Part shown: piece by piece, positions 21,013 to 31,600 of the stretch
Layout: each line of letters starts with the position of its first letter
Position numbering within the stretch: position 1 is the stretch's first letter
Assembly: GCA_030180135.1 (NCBI GenBank)
Contig: CM058229.1
Location: 41,939,522 to 42,003,521, forward strand
Direction: 5' to 3'
Origin: Orychophragmus violaceus
Lineage: Eukaryota > Streptophyta > Magnoliopsida > Brassicales > Brassicaceae
DNA: 64,000 nucleotides
The notes under the pieces: model-generated
The model's database searches: none
What the model was told of the DNA's origin: nothing
Seen by the model: the letters and a program-made list of their open reading frames with translations, nothing else
Position numbers and translations under genes: made by a program

Positions 21013-22252
21013 ATGGAAGACACGACATTTACAAAGGTGTTCGTTGGAGGGTTAGCATGGGAAACTCATAAAATCTCTCTCAGGAACTACTTCGAACAGT
21101 TTGGAGACATTGTGGAAGCTGTTGTTATCACTGATAAATCCAGCGGCAGATCCAAAGGCTACGGCTTTGTAAGTCTCTCTTCTTTGGCCTTGCTCGGATA
21201 TTTTAGCTTCAAAGCTCACGGATTGTGCTTTTTGTTTGCAGGTGACTTTTTGTGATCCGGAAGCAGCACAGAAAGCATGCGTAGATCCAGCTCCAGTCAT
21301 CGACGGGAGAAGAGCTAATTGCAATCTTGCGGCTTTTGGTCTTCAGAGATCCAAACCTTCTTCTCCAATTCACGGTATCACTCAGCTTTCTTTGGAATTC
21401 CAAGGATCTTTCTTATCATTACTAAAAGAGAAAATCTGAAAGTGTATGTACTTATTTTGTTGATTGAGCCAACTGGTTGAAGCCATTTTCTTTGCCTTAA
21501 GTCCTTATGAGTTATGATTCTCTCTGCTCTTCTCTAGTTAGTTAAACCCACTCGTTCAAAGAGCTAGGCTTTCTGGTTAAATAAGTCATGTTTTGGCAGG
21601 AGGAAGAGGCGTGAAGGTCAGTAGCCCTTTCAAGACACACTTTGGGGCGGCAGCTCCACTTCCATTCTCCCACTACACACTTCCTTACACTAATCCTTTT
21701 GGGTACTCCACCTTTACTCTCTTACTTCTTTACAAACTAAATAGACTGATAATCCTCTCTTTTGACTTTCTTTAGGTTCTCTTCCTACTCAATGGATTAC
21801 AATTACCCCACGGTGTGTATAATCTGCTTTTCTCTCTAATAGAGTCTTTTTATTTTTTTTAATATTTCACATTGCTTATTGGAGGAGTTCTTTTCATAGC
21901 AGAGCTACTACAATGTTTATGGAGGGGCAACTGCTCAGCATCCAATGTATAGCACTGGACCAATGACTGGTGTTGCAGCAGCAGCAGCAGCAGCGTACTA
22001 CCCATATCATCTCCAGTTTGCTGAAGGAAATGGACCTGTCACTGGTTATGCTCCTCTCCACTACCCCAACCACATGTTTCACTATTCCGCTCCTGGGGGA
22101 AACTACCACCCACATTACAACGGTTCACCAGTGTCTCTTGCACCTTCACCTGTCATACCATCAGGTTTGTGCTTTCCACTCGTTTATACACAAACTGAAA
22201 AGGAAAGTTACTGATGTTCTCCGCAGTGTGCTTTGCAGTTCCACAGGCTTGA
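21013..22252 (+). CDS. RRM RNA-binding protein (RBM24/RBM38-like plant family)
   Basis: Six exons by GT-AG logic: 21013-21168, 21242-21374, 21600-21702, 21776-21812, about 21903-22164 (or from 21900, adding one residue) and 22227-22252, ending at TGA 22250-22252. All junctions keep frame. The N-terminus is one RNA recognition motif split by intron 1: RNP2 is VFVGGLAW near residue 9 and RNP1 is KGYGF followed by VTF across the splice. The rest is Gly/Tyr/Pro-rich with a poly-Ala run from (GCA)n at about 21976-21995. It should bind RNA and act in post-transcriptional control. From memory, order and sequence style match A. thaliana At1g33470. It converges on the next gene. Confidence 0.88.
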
Positions 22253-23677
22253 CCACAAAGGCTCATGGTACCATGATGCTGTGTAGAAGGCAAGCTTTGT
22301 TTACTAGTTTCATCTGCATGCCTAGAAGTTCCACAAGACCTGTGGCCTGGCCTAACCATGGTTGCCCTTTTCCCTCTAACCCATTAGGCAAGAGCCCATA
22401 ATTTGGAGTTTGGGTATCTTTGCAAGTTCCAGTTAAGTCTCACATAGCGGTTTAACTTGGACCATAGTCATACGCATTACTTCATTTTTTTTCATTCTCA
22501 TTGCATCACATGCATCTGAACGTAAGGTTTCGTTCAAGATAGCTTGTACAAGTGTAGAAGTATCAACTTAGCGTGTCTTGCACAGTGCCCCAGAAAGGCA
22601 AGCAATTTTGTAGAGAATCTTAAAAGCTTAGGGGATTGGCTGATCTACAAGAAAGGAAATAAGGATTTTCCGGGAAAGGCTCAAGAAGTGAATTGCGACT
22701 ACCTGGAAGCGTTTGAAGTAGTGTGTTCAAAGGTGTGCACACTACTTTGCCGCAATATCCATTTTAGGATTATTAGATATAGGACCTTCCTTTGAGGAGA
22801 AAGGAAGTAATGTTCTCGGTGGCTAAGCTTTGGAGTTATAGCCACACTTGAAACTAACTTTAGATTTAAGTATTATTTCAAGGTTTAGATTGGCTCAACC
22901 AACCCTAGTGATGGAATGTGGGGGTCATTGCATTTGCATGTTTTTGCCTCTTGGGAGATATTTCGGTTCCCTTTAGGTTCTTGTCTTAACATCAATCAAC
23001 TAAAGCAGTTGAGCCAACCATGGTTAGGATTCAGGTGAGAGGTATTTATCACCTCCTTATCTCTCTTTTACTCTTTCCTCTGTTTCTTCAAAGACAAACT
23101 CTGCAGACTTTTATGTATTTGTTGTGATCTTTTAAGCGTGTGATTCTGATTCTATGTAAGAAAACAAAACCTTCATTCTCCATCCACGGTGGATGGAAAA
23201 TGAAATGTGTGATTGCAATATTTCACTTTGATATGATATAATCCTTTCTTATTACTCCTCATAATATATATTCCCTTAAGATTCATATTTTGATGTGAAG
23301 AGGCCATATGATCCGAATTGTTAGAGAAATTGGGAACATTACAGAACAGAGAACAAGTTCTGAAATAAGACACTATACTCGTAATTTACTATGACCAAAA
23401 ACACAAATTTGCCCATTCACATCAACAAATGTAGAGCCGGGAACAAAGAAGGCGGCTCCACCATACAACAATAAACTGGTTTCTATGTACAGTTCTATAA
23501 CTAAATCATCAAATTATGCATAGACAAACCAAGGTAGAAACTTACCTAAATATACAATCAACAATGCTGCAGAGTATGTCAAACTGCAGTCTCTACAACA
23601 GAATTGCAGAAGAGAAAAACATATGTGAAAGAAGAATACATCAATCAAGTCACATGAAGGTAAAAGTAGAATTTGAA
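22253..23677. other. Convergent intergenic region with both 3' UTRs
   Basis: The 3' flank of the RRM gene (long, with a small unsupported frame at 22544-22795) and the 3' flank of the phytolongin gene meet here. I see no separate gene, RNA or repeat. Confidence 0.45.
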
Positions 23678-24418
23678 TCATGAACGTGTACACTCAATGC
23701 CCTGACAAATAGCCAACCAAACACCAAGTAGGGTCAAGCAAATAGCTGCATCAATGGCAAGAACAATCTTCACTTGACGCCTCCACTTCCTTTCAATGCT
23801 CTGAGATCGTCCTCTTCTTGGAACATATGTTACTGCTGCTGCAGAGGCATTAGAACATTCCGTACTAGTTCCTCTATCAGTAGATTTCCGTTGTTCCTCT
23901 AACTCAATGCCTCTCAATGTGTTCACATGATCTTTCCCTTGCTTGTTGGATCTTCCCAGAAGCGGAGCTTTCGTGGAATTAGCTGCGTCGCTTTGTTCAG
24001 CACCATCAATGGAAGGTGATGATAATTGAAGACAAGTGAGATCATTAGTCTCAGCGACACGCTCTATGAGTCTTCGAACAAGCTGATCTTGAACTTTGCT
24101 AACAGAGAAACTTCCTCTTGAATTCTTCTTGTCTGCTTTCTTGAACTCATCCCTTAGATTCTCCAGAAACTCAAGAACGCTAGATCTCTTGAAAACATCA
24201 GCAGCAATGGCGAAATACACAAGCCCATCTTCAATCAAGAACCCAAATGTCCTCTTACTTATCGTTTCGAAGTACCACTTGTGGAAAGGCGGAGTCTTTT
24301 CTAAACATAACGCAGCGAGACTTTCGTTACGGTGGTCTCCGCCATTGTTGTAACCGTACAGAATCTGATTGCCTCTTGAGACGCAACAGTAGTGAACTGT
24401 GTTTTGGATTGAACCCAT
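23678..24418 (-). CDS. PHYL2.2: Phytolongin, longin-domain membrane protein
   Basis: Intronless, 246 aa, from ATG at 24418-24416 (MGSIQNTVHYCC) to TGA. The frame extends upstream to 24505 only through a non-ATG codon, so I take the later ATG. Residues 1 to about 115 form a longin domain (YCCVSRGNQILYGYN..., FGFLIEDGLVYFAIAADVF). A polar linker follows, and a C-terminal anchor VLAIDAAICLTLLGVWLAI ends near the last residue. There is no normal v-SNARE heptad region with a central Arg, the hallmark of plant phytolongins, which act at ER/Golgi/plasma-membrane trafficking steps. The symbol is by remembered similarity and order to At1g33475. Confidence 0.85.
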   Translation of the reverse strand: MGSIQNTVHYCCVSRGNQILYGYNNGGDHRNESLAALCLEKTPPFHKWYFETISKRTFGFLIEDGLVYFAIAADVFKRSSVLEFLENLRDEFKKADKKNSRGSFSVSKVQDQLVRRLIERVAETNDLTCLQLSSPSIDGAEQSDAANSTKAPLLGRSNKQGKDHVNTLRGIELEEQRKSTDRGTSTECSNASAAAVTYVPRRGRSQSIERKWRRQVKIVLAIDAAICLTLLGVWLAICQGIECTRS

Positions 24419-24937
24419 TTCGGGACTTGAGATTAGGACAGACAAGAAAGTCAAATCATACAATAAAAATCCCCTCAGCGATGAATTCTCGGATTCTCTG
24501 TGCAAACAAACGAGATGATGAAATTACAGAATTCTGGAGATCCTTATCTTTGCCAAGAAACAACGAAAGGAATCTTTGTTAGGTCCAAACAGGAGACTGA
24601 AAGTGAGAGCATTAAAGCAGAAAGAGGACAGGGGACAATACAAAGCTTTGGTTTTATTTACGTCTCCCTCTGCTAAATTCTTGATTGATTTAGTCTCTCA
24701 CCCATCTTTGACTCTTATATAAAATATAAGCCAATTCAGCTGGCTAAGATTATATCCTTTTTGAATATGCAATTTATCTGCTGTTTTGTAGGAGACCATA
24801 CTATTCTCTTTGTTTTCAAAAGTTTTGATTCAATCCCAACCATGCAGACCAAAATGTCTGTTTCTTCTATGGATCAAGCTCTAATGCACTAATGTTTACA
24901 AGTTACAATTACATGGACAGAACAAAAGCTGTAATCT
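24419..24937 (-). promoter_or_regulatory. Phytolongin promoter/5' UTR and 3' flank of the RING gene
   Basis: On the minus strand a TTATATTTTATATAAGAG segment at about 24713-24730 could serve as a TATA region some 300 bases before the phytolongin ATG. The remainder up to the RING-gene stop is its 3' flank. Confidence 0.35.
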
Positions 24938-26210
24938 TTAACCAATTCTACAATTACAACAACCACTTGATGTCCCAATGCTGTTTCGCTCATCCTCTTG
25001 CGTTTCTTTAGAGCTCTCTGCATCTCGATTACACTCATTCGGATCCTCTTCGCCATCATTTAGCAGAGGTTCTGGTTCACTTGATACTCCTCCATCAGGA
25101 CTCGGAACAGAAGCTTCTTCTTCTTGGCTTTGACTAGGGATAAGAGTGAGACGGCAAAGAGGGCAAGTGGTATGTGATGTGAGCCAAAGATCAATGCAGT
25201 CCATGTGAAAAGTATGTCCACATGCTGGGATCTTTTGAAGCTTGTCATCTGCTTGATAGTCACCAAGGCACACTGAACATCTGTAAATCAAAAGTCCAAA
25301 TTAGTTTATTCTTGCTTACTTATTACACTTTGGCTCTCAGTAACTACACAACTTGGGATAACAAAAGGGTTTTTAAAACTATCAGGGAGTATGAAATCTT
25401 GAGATCTCTCCTCCAAATAAGATTATACACATTGTCCAGAAATTATACCTAAACTCCCACAGTTGTTTAATCATGATGGAAGCAACTGTTGTGCCATCTC
25501 CATTCAAGTAACAAACTGACATCAATTTAATCAAAGCCAAACACTATAGAAGCTTTCTTAACCACAGAGAAAAGAAATTCTCTCATCTTTGTTTTCTTTA
25601 CCAATGTACACATAGTTTTAATTCATTATTCATGTAACCTAACTGCTCTGAGCTTTTTTAATTTTCTGTACTAAGCTTTGGAGAATCTCACTCATGGTCG
25701 TCAATCCATGGAGAAGACTATTTTTTTTTTTTACAAAAGGGAAAAGATTCTGAAAACTCACTGTGAATCCATTACGGAGAAGCTCTCTTTATAGACGACA
25801 ATGGGGAGCATCTCTCTCAGCTCTTTGCTCAACCCTAATTCAGCCTGTTCATGTTTAAACCCACCATCATTACAGAACGAAATAGATAAAAAGCACATCT
25901 AAAACCCACAGATCTTCACAGCAACAAACCCATCAATTGAAGAAAGCCAGAAAATCGTCTATCTATGGCGATGAAGAAAAAGCAGAGTTACCGTGGAGAG
26001 AGAGTTTCCGGGGAGGAAAGTAGTTCGCATTCCGAGGGAAGACAAATCGGCGCTGCCGCGACGGAGGTAGATGATGTAGAAGACGAAGAGGATGATGAAT
26101 GTGAAGCAGATTGGGACAGAGAAGATGAAAGCTTGGTATAGTTTAAGCTCCGGCGAGTTCACGGTGGTGGATGAATTGTAATTTTCCGGGTTTGAACTGG
26201 TGTAAGACAT
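24938..26210 (-). CDS. ATL58: RING-H2 E3 ubiquitin ligase of the ATL family
   Basis: Three exons: 26210-25992, 25844-25762 and 25280-24938, giving 214 aa; phases fit (0, then 2). Residues about 26-50 form one membrane span (FIFSVPICFTFIILFVFYIIYL). A GLxxxL-type segment follows in exon 2 (LGLSKELREMLPIVVY, the GLD-region equivalent), then a complete RING-H2 at about residues 102-145: CSVC, C-G-H, H-M-D-C, and CPLC with the ATL-typical Pro and Trp. Two zincs would be bound and an E2 recruited, so it ubiquitinates membrane-proximal targets. The acidic C-tail ends in a Cys-rich GCCNC. The symbol is by remembered similarity to At1g33480. Confidence 0.9.
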
Positions 26211-26981
26211 GACACACAGACAAACAACTCAATGTCCAAAAGTTGTAAAAAGCCGACTCCTTTAATTGCGAGTGCAAGAGAGTCAATAAACCAGAGATGG
26301 TTGAGATTCGAGATCGGAAATGAAACAATAATGCATTTGTGTGTGTGAGAGAGAGAATGAGATGTGGCAGCGTTTTCAGGTGAAAAAGTTTGATAGAAAA
26401 TATTTGGCGCAGTAATGAGATGATTAAGAGAGTGTTAGTTAATTTTCCCTTAGGTTTTGGCCTGAAAACAAAGAGATTAGAGTGAGCCAATTAAACAAGA
26501 AAACCAAAAGTGCAAAGAAAACGTTACACCGATCATAGTCCACATATTCTTCTTCTTTTGGCGCTTACCCAAAGCCATCATCAAGTTGTCGACTTCATGT
26601 CCTTTATAACACTGCTTTGCAACCAAATGGAGACACATACCATATTGGTTTTTGTTTTTGTTTGTTAATTATTAACTTTTAAAATTATAAAAATATTTCT
26701 TGGCCAAGAAATGATTTATTTATTTAGGAACCCATAAGTTCTTGGACATATGTACTCGAACCTATATCATCATACACACACTGACACACAACGAGAAGCG
26801 TTGTGGCCCTCAACGCTATTTCACTTATAAGTCTTAACACTGATTTATATAGACACAACAGAACACATAATATTCCAACGCTCTGCTTTGCAGAAACCAA
26901 GAAACCTTGGTGTTCCAATGCAAGGCGACAAGTATGATATAGAACGGTTGAGTAGATGTGAGGTTCTTGCTCTTTGTTAAT
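26211..26981. other. Promoter/5' UTR of the RING gene and 3' flank of the DUF2062 gene
   Basis: The first ~200 bases (26211-26400) are CT/GA-rich 5' leader of the leftward RING gene. Beyond about 26520 the sequence is AT-rich spacer and 3' UTR of the next leftward gene. No additional gene supported. Confidence 0.4.
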
Positions 26982-28069
26982 TTAAGCGACCCTTTCCTTT
27001 GACTTGAAATCTGGGTGTAGACTGGTAGATGTCTTTGAGGTTGGAGAAACAGAGCTGAATTTGCGAACAAGGATTTTGAAACATGGTAGAAACAGAATGT
27101 ACAGTCCAGTGATCACAAATGGAGTCGCTATGAGCCACCCTAGTAGCTGCAAAATTAGGTTCATGTTTAAGAAGCTTTGCATCGAACTGATATATCCAAA
27201 ATCTACACCACAAAGCTTAACACAGAAGAACCTTACCGCATTACCAATGCTTATAAAAACCTCTCTGGAAGCTTGGCCTGTGAAAACCTTCTTTAGGGCA
27301 TCGGATGTTAGAGGAAAATGAGGTCCACCGGTTAGCTTTTCGCCAAGCCTTAAGAAAGGCACCACAAGACTTCAAATGTGGAAAACAAGAAGCGATTAGA
27401 TTAGCGTAAACCAAAACAACACATAAAGGACTCAATTTGATACTTGCATAAGTTAATAAAACAGTGCTTTGTATTCTCTTTGTATTGACTGTGATTACCT
27501 TAGTTCAAGTGGAGTAGCAATGAAGTTAAACAACATCACAGTTGGAGCATGACAAAGAGATCCGAGCAACGCAATAGCTACTCCACATAGTAACACCGTA
27601 ACACCTATTGAGAAGGCCAAGATCCATATACTTTGAGACCACAAACACTATAAATGTTCTATGAGAAACTCTTGAAGAAACGGGAAGTGGGTACGAGAAC
27701 GCACCACAGATTGGAAATAGTCCCATGGTAATGCCCAATGCGGCAGAGAAAGCCATCTGCTTTGGCTCAGCACCTCTAAAGAAACCCCAAGAAGGGAAAA
27801 CAAAATCAAACTTGGTTTACTTCTTACAACATAGAATATGAAGTAAAAATTACTGTTCGATTTGGTATTCTAGTGTTGAAAATAAGAAACCAGCGACTGA
27901 GCAATAAACCATCGGTCATGGATTAAGCTACATCGACGAACAAGTAACCAACTCTAGGATAAGATTGATCACAACAATTTTAACTTGGAAACCTGCGCAG
28001 GATTTGGACAAGAGGTTGAGTGATTTTCTTATCGAACCAAGCTTTCAAACTCACTTTTGAGTTCGCCAT
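26982..28069 (-). CDS. DUF2062 small membrane protein
   Basis: Five exons: 28069-27993, 27775-27705, 27604-27499, 27369-27237 and 27146-26982; 183 aa, every junction GT-AG and in frame. The protein starts MANSKVSLKAW and carries the DUF2062 signature GAEPKQMAFSAALGITMG followed by LFPICG, then hydrophobic segments VTVLLCGVAIALLGSL and LLGWLIATPFVITGLYILF; the tail is basic and Ser-rich. DUF2062 proteins are integral membrane proteins of unknown function, widespread in bacteria, so an organellar or endomembrane role is possible but unproven. From memory the locus corresponds to At1g33490. Confidence 0.85.
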
Positions 28070-28617
28070 CACGATTTCTTCAAAAGAAGTTGATGTTCAC
28101 TAAAACCTGAATTTATCAACTCAAATCGTCTTCTCTTGTTAATTTGCGGTGTTGGGGGGTGCGTGCATCCACCGCCTCTAAACGGAACCGTATCGGGAAC
28201 GGGTAAACGAGCCAAATCAGATATAATGGGCCTTCGTAGGCTTCTTTGAATCCAAATTGCTAACGTGGGTCGACCCGCTCGTAATTTTATTACATATAAT
28301 AAATAGTTAAATACTGTTTAAATCCTTCCCCTTTTGGTTTTGTTATAAGTCATTTCCCGGCTAGTTTCAAATTTCGTTCCCTTTTGAAATTTCTCCAAAG
28401 GTGAGAGCGCTCGCGTGAAGCTTATTTGAGCTCGTACGAAGATCTGATTCAAAATCTTCTGAATATTTCAGCTGTTCCTCTAATTTTGAATCGAATTTGA
28501 TGTTTAGGTTGAATACTAATCGGAAAGTGAAAAGACTGGTATAAATCTTCCTCTTCGCTTCCGTTTCTAGCTGAAAGTTTATTTGGCTATTGATCTGATG
28601 GATTCGATCGAGGTTAG
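28070..28617. promoter_or_regulatory. Divergent promoter region with TGGGCC element
   Basis: Separates the leftward DUF2062 gene from the rightward unknown gene. It holds ATAATGGGCCTT near 28224, a site II-type TGGGCC motif bound by TCP factors in growth-related plant genes. The start codon of the rightward gene is not resolved: ATGGATTCGATCGAG at about 28599 runs into a stop after eight codons. Confidence 0.4.
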
Positions 28618-31600
28618 ATGTTGAGGTTCAAGCGGCAAAGGTTTCCGTCGAGGAACAGATGAAGCAGATTACCACAAGCAACACCTTCGAGAAAGATCTC
28701 GCTCATGGTTCCTTCTCTCTGTCTTCCTCTTCGCTAATGATTTTCGTAATTCTAGCTTATTGTGGATTTTCCTTATCTATTTTCTTTATGGACTCGATTG
28801 AGGATAGATGTTGAGGATCTCGCGGGAAAGGTCTCCGTCGAGGAACATATGCAGATTAACACAATCAAAACCATGGAGAAAGATCTCGATCATGGTTAGT
28901 TTTCTCCCAGATTCAGAAATTTCTGGTTAACAAGTATGGTCGCAAAGCAGTTTTTAGGTGTATTCTCTTGGTTTTTAAGGTTGATATTCGTGGAAATTTA
29001 TGCTAATTGAAACTGATTTCGTGTTTGATTCCTCAGATTTTGAGCACTAAACTTCTTCCGTTTGACATTTCTAATTTTTTTGTTTCATGTGTAATTGATG
29101 TCTTTGTGATGAATGTACATCACTTTTGTTTTGTCTTTATGATACTCGTTATTACAAAATTATAACAGTCTTTTGTTCAAGTTAGTTTTGTCTCTGGATC
29201 TGCAAATTTGTACTCACTCTTTCTGATGAGATGTTATACGATTGTGAAGCATTGTCTGAGACGAAGAGACTTAAAGATGAGACAGATAAGAAGACAAAGA
29301 CAAAAGGTGAAATATGCTCAGGTATACTCGTTAGCTCTTTCTTTGTTTAATTAGCTCTTTTTGATGAAACAGTTTGTCGTTATTTCAAAATCGGAATGGT
29401 TTGGCTGATTTGTGATAAACCATTAAAGTTCTATCAGAGGAGCACTGCTTTGCTCAAACTCAGCCTCATCACACTCTTTCTTTTGAGATATTATATGATT
29501 GTTCTAATGTTTTTATGTCAAGTTAGTTTGTGTCTGGATCTGCAGTTTGTACTCAGCTTCATACACACTGTTTTTGAGTATCAGAGTAGCAGTCCTTTGT
29601 TCGAGTTAGTTTGTCTTTTGATCTGTTGTTTTTCGATTGAGGATAGATGTTGAGGATCCTGCGGCACAGGTCTCCGTCGAGGGACAGATGGTGAAAGATC
29701 TCGCTCATGGTTAGTTTTACTTTTAGGTTTCGTCACTTGGTTTCAAGGGAAATCAGTTGAACTTCGTGAAAATTTATGGTAACTGATAGTAATTTCGTTT
29801 GGAATTCCATAGGCTTTGAGGGTGGCAATCTCAAGCTTGTTGATGATGATGAGGATGAGGTACTTTCCTTTTCTTGATTATTTTTGAGATTCAGGTTGTT
29901 AGTTAGGATATTATGATATCCATTCTGTTAGCATATTCCCCATGTATATTCTGTAATTGAGTTGTATATATACTGATGTACACTCCACAAGATAATCAAT
30001 CGAATATCATATTGTTACATGGTATCAGACGCCAAAAGATCTCCCTGATCTCGCGATTTTCTCTTCTCTCTTCTGTGATTCTCGCTACCCTTCTCCTTCC
30101 TTTCTTCTTCGTTCTCTCTTCTCTGCATCGCGATGGCTGACACTATTCTTTCCGCAAATCCGGCTGAGAAGCCCTTTGGCATCAGCCAAATTCGAGCTTA
30201 CATTCCTATTGTACTCGACCTTGACAAGATGAATTACGATGTGTGGAGGGAGTTGTTCGAAACACACTGCCTTACCTTTGGTGTGCTCGATCATCTCGAT
30301 GGCTCAAGCTCAGCCACACCTGCGACTGAAAAGGTCTGGAAGGAGCGTAATGGTCTTGTCAAGATGTGGATATACGGAACGATAACCGACTCCCTTACGG
30401 AGACCATTCTCAAACCAAAGAGCACTGCGAACGAGTTATGGCTTGCTCTTGAGAATCTGTTCCGTGACAACAAGGAGAATCGTGCGTTGCAGCTGGAAAA
30501 TGAGCTCCGCACAATCACTATTGGCGATCTCTCTGTTCAGGATTACTGCCGCAAGATCAAGTCTCTCTCTGATCTGCTTGCTAATGTTGACTCGCCTGTT
30601 ACTGATCGAGCAATGGTGATGCATTGCCTCAACGGGTTGAACGACAAGTTTGAGGGGATTCACAACGTCATCCGCCATCGCTGCCCCTTCCCCAGCTTCC
30701 ATACCGCTCGTTCGATGCTCCTGGCCGAGGAAGATCGTCTCAAGAAGCAGACTCGTACGACGCCAGTAACTACGGCAAACTCTTCTTCCCCGACAGTCCT
30801 GTTTGCAGGAGATCAAACCCAGTCCTCGTCCACTAACAACAATCAACGAGGCCATGGCAGCAACAAACGTGGCAAAGGAGGACGCGGAAACCGTGGTAAG
30901 GGACGTTCCAACAACTCTTACTATCATGGCTATCCGCAATGGCAGTATGGACCCTCACCTCCACCGTGGTCGTATCCGCAATGGCAATACGCACAGCCTC
31001 CTCCTCAATGGTCGTACCCCCAGCCGGCGCAATCCTCTGCTCGACCGGGCATTCTCGGCCCATATTCTCCACGTCCGCAACATGAAGCCCACTTTGCTCA
31101 TGACTCTGCTTCGGGTTCACCGATGGTACCAACGGCTCTTGCCAACGCCTTCAGCACGATGACGTTACAACAACCAACTGATCCGAATTGGTACATGGAC
31201 TCGGGTGCAACCGATCACATCACATCCAACCAAGGTAATCTCAGTTCTGTTTTTAATTTGAGCATGACTCCTTCAGTGTTAGTCGGAAATGGATCTATTG
31301 CACCTGTCACAACATCCGGTTATGCTCCTCTTACTCCTTTAGCTCCTTCTCTTCGTCTCAATAATGTTCTTGTCTGTCCATCGATCATTAAGAATTTGGT
31401 TTCGGTTAGGAAATTTGTGACTGATAATCATTGTTCTATTGATTTTGACCCTCTTGGTTTTTCTATTAAGGATCTCCGAACCAGGAAAACTCTTCTCCGA
31501 TGTGACAGCTCGGGCCCTCTGTACTCGGTTGCTCCTTCCACGATATCGCCTCCTCTTGCTCTTGTTTCAGGTAGCACGCTTTGGCATCGGCGGTTGGGTC

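Noticed and set aside
24419..24505. Longer N-terminus for the phytolongin
   Set aside because: Upstream codons start with TTG; MGSIQ at 24418 is the natural start for the longin fold.
30803..31162. Alternative-frame proteins overlapping the intronic Copia gag
   Set aside because: Shadow frames of the polyprotein; no independent motifs.
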